64,000 bases of DNA from an uncultured Pseudomonas sp. GTDB lineage: Bacteria; Pseudomonadota; Gammaproteobacteria; Pseudomonadales; Pseudomonadaceae. The stretch's first letter is position 1. Each line of letters starts with the position of its first letter. Below, one piece after another: positions 63,943 through 64,000 of the stretch. Location: contig NZ_CAMPHV010000010.1 in NCBI RefSeq assembly GCF_946886105.1, forward strand, positions 77,787-141,786. Reading direction: 5' to 3'. The position numbers and the translations under genes are program-made. The notes beneath the pieces were generated by a model. The model worked only from the letters and a program-made list of their open reading frames with translations. It was not told the DNA's origin and did not search any database.

Positions 63943-64000
63943 TCAGTACTTGTGTTGCTGCTGCACGGCCAGGCTGGCCAGGCGGGTGAACTCGGTGACC
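63943..64000 (-). CDS. 3' end of an unidentified gene (cut by the window)
   Basis: The minus strand encodes VTEFTRLASLAVQQQHKY followed by TGA at 63943-63945, eight bases beyond the convergent MFS stop. Only 18 residues are visible; the family cannot be named. Codon use is ordinary for the window. Confidence 0.45.
   Translation of the reverse strand, partial: VTEFTRLASLAVQQQHKY

Overview
The window is about 64 kb of high-GC, gene-dense bacterial chromosome that looks like Pseudomonas in the broad sense. The evidence is the gene set and order: mscL, two ydcH-like genes, radA, mapZ, cstA, yjiX, a CobW GTPase, glyA, a MorA-like GGDEF/EAL protein and ettA match, from memory, the PA4595-PA4615 neighbourhood of P. 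aeruginosa. Other support comes from a cyanide-insensitive bd oxidase with an ANR box, Crc/Hfq-type A-rich leaders and several Pseudomonas-style REP families. No rRNA, tRNA, CRISPR array or intact transposon was seen.

Layout. 0-7.7 kb: housekeeping genes (DUF4136 lipoprotein, cmoM with a MazG-like pyrophosphatase, ada, DUF2218, RIO kinase, ypfJ-like metallopeptidase, PhzF-like protein, DUF411 protein, DUF4345 protein). 7.7-14.1 kb: a minus-strand cluster of an HxlR regulator, an AurF-like diiron oxygenase, a crotonase, a hotdog thioesterase, a long-chain acyl-CoA ligase and a FAD enzyme resembling polyunsaturated fatty acid double-bond isomerases. 14.4-17.7 kb: an autotransporter. 17.9-22.5 kb: trmA, an NCS2 purine permease, a DJ-1 protein and an MFS exporter. 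22.8-25.4 kb: cioAB plus a 47-residue DUF2474 subunit. 25.5-28.8 kb: cupin, NTF2-like protein, rlmG, fpr. 28.8-34.7 kb: a three-gene signalling module (REC-DUF3369-GGDEF*-EAL protein, binding lipoprotein, PAS histidine kinase).

35-52 kb: mscL, two YdcH-like genes, radA, mapZ, an operon of chemoreceptor, histidine kinase and LuxR-type regulator, a truncated second chemoreceptor start, cstA-yjiX-GTPase, glyA and the MorA-like protein. 52-58 kb: ettA, then cueR, copA and divergent copZ. 57.5-64 kb: a TetR repressor divergent from a two-gene RND pump with no outer-membrane channel gene, a Bcr/CflA MFS exporter, and the 3' end of an unidentified gene.

The best candidate for an undescribed system is the 7.7-14.1 kb cluster. 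It can be read as a fatty-acyl modification pathway: activation by ligase, diiron oxygenation or desaturation, double-bond shifts by the crotonase and flavoenzyme, and release by thioesterase. Its product cannot be read from the sequence. Other notable items are an ANR box before the second YdcH gene, nested inverted repeats on both sides of glyA, a copA tail duplicated with its REP element, and a REP element that encodes the end of the TetR protein.
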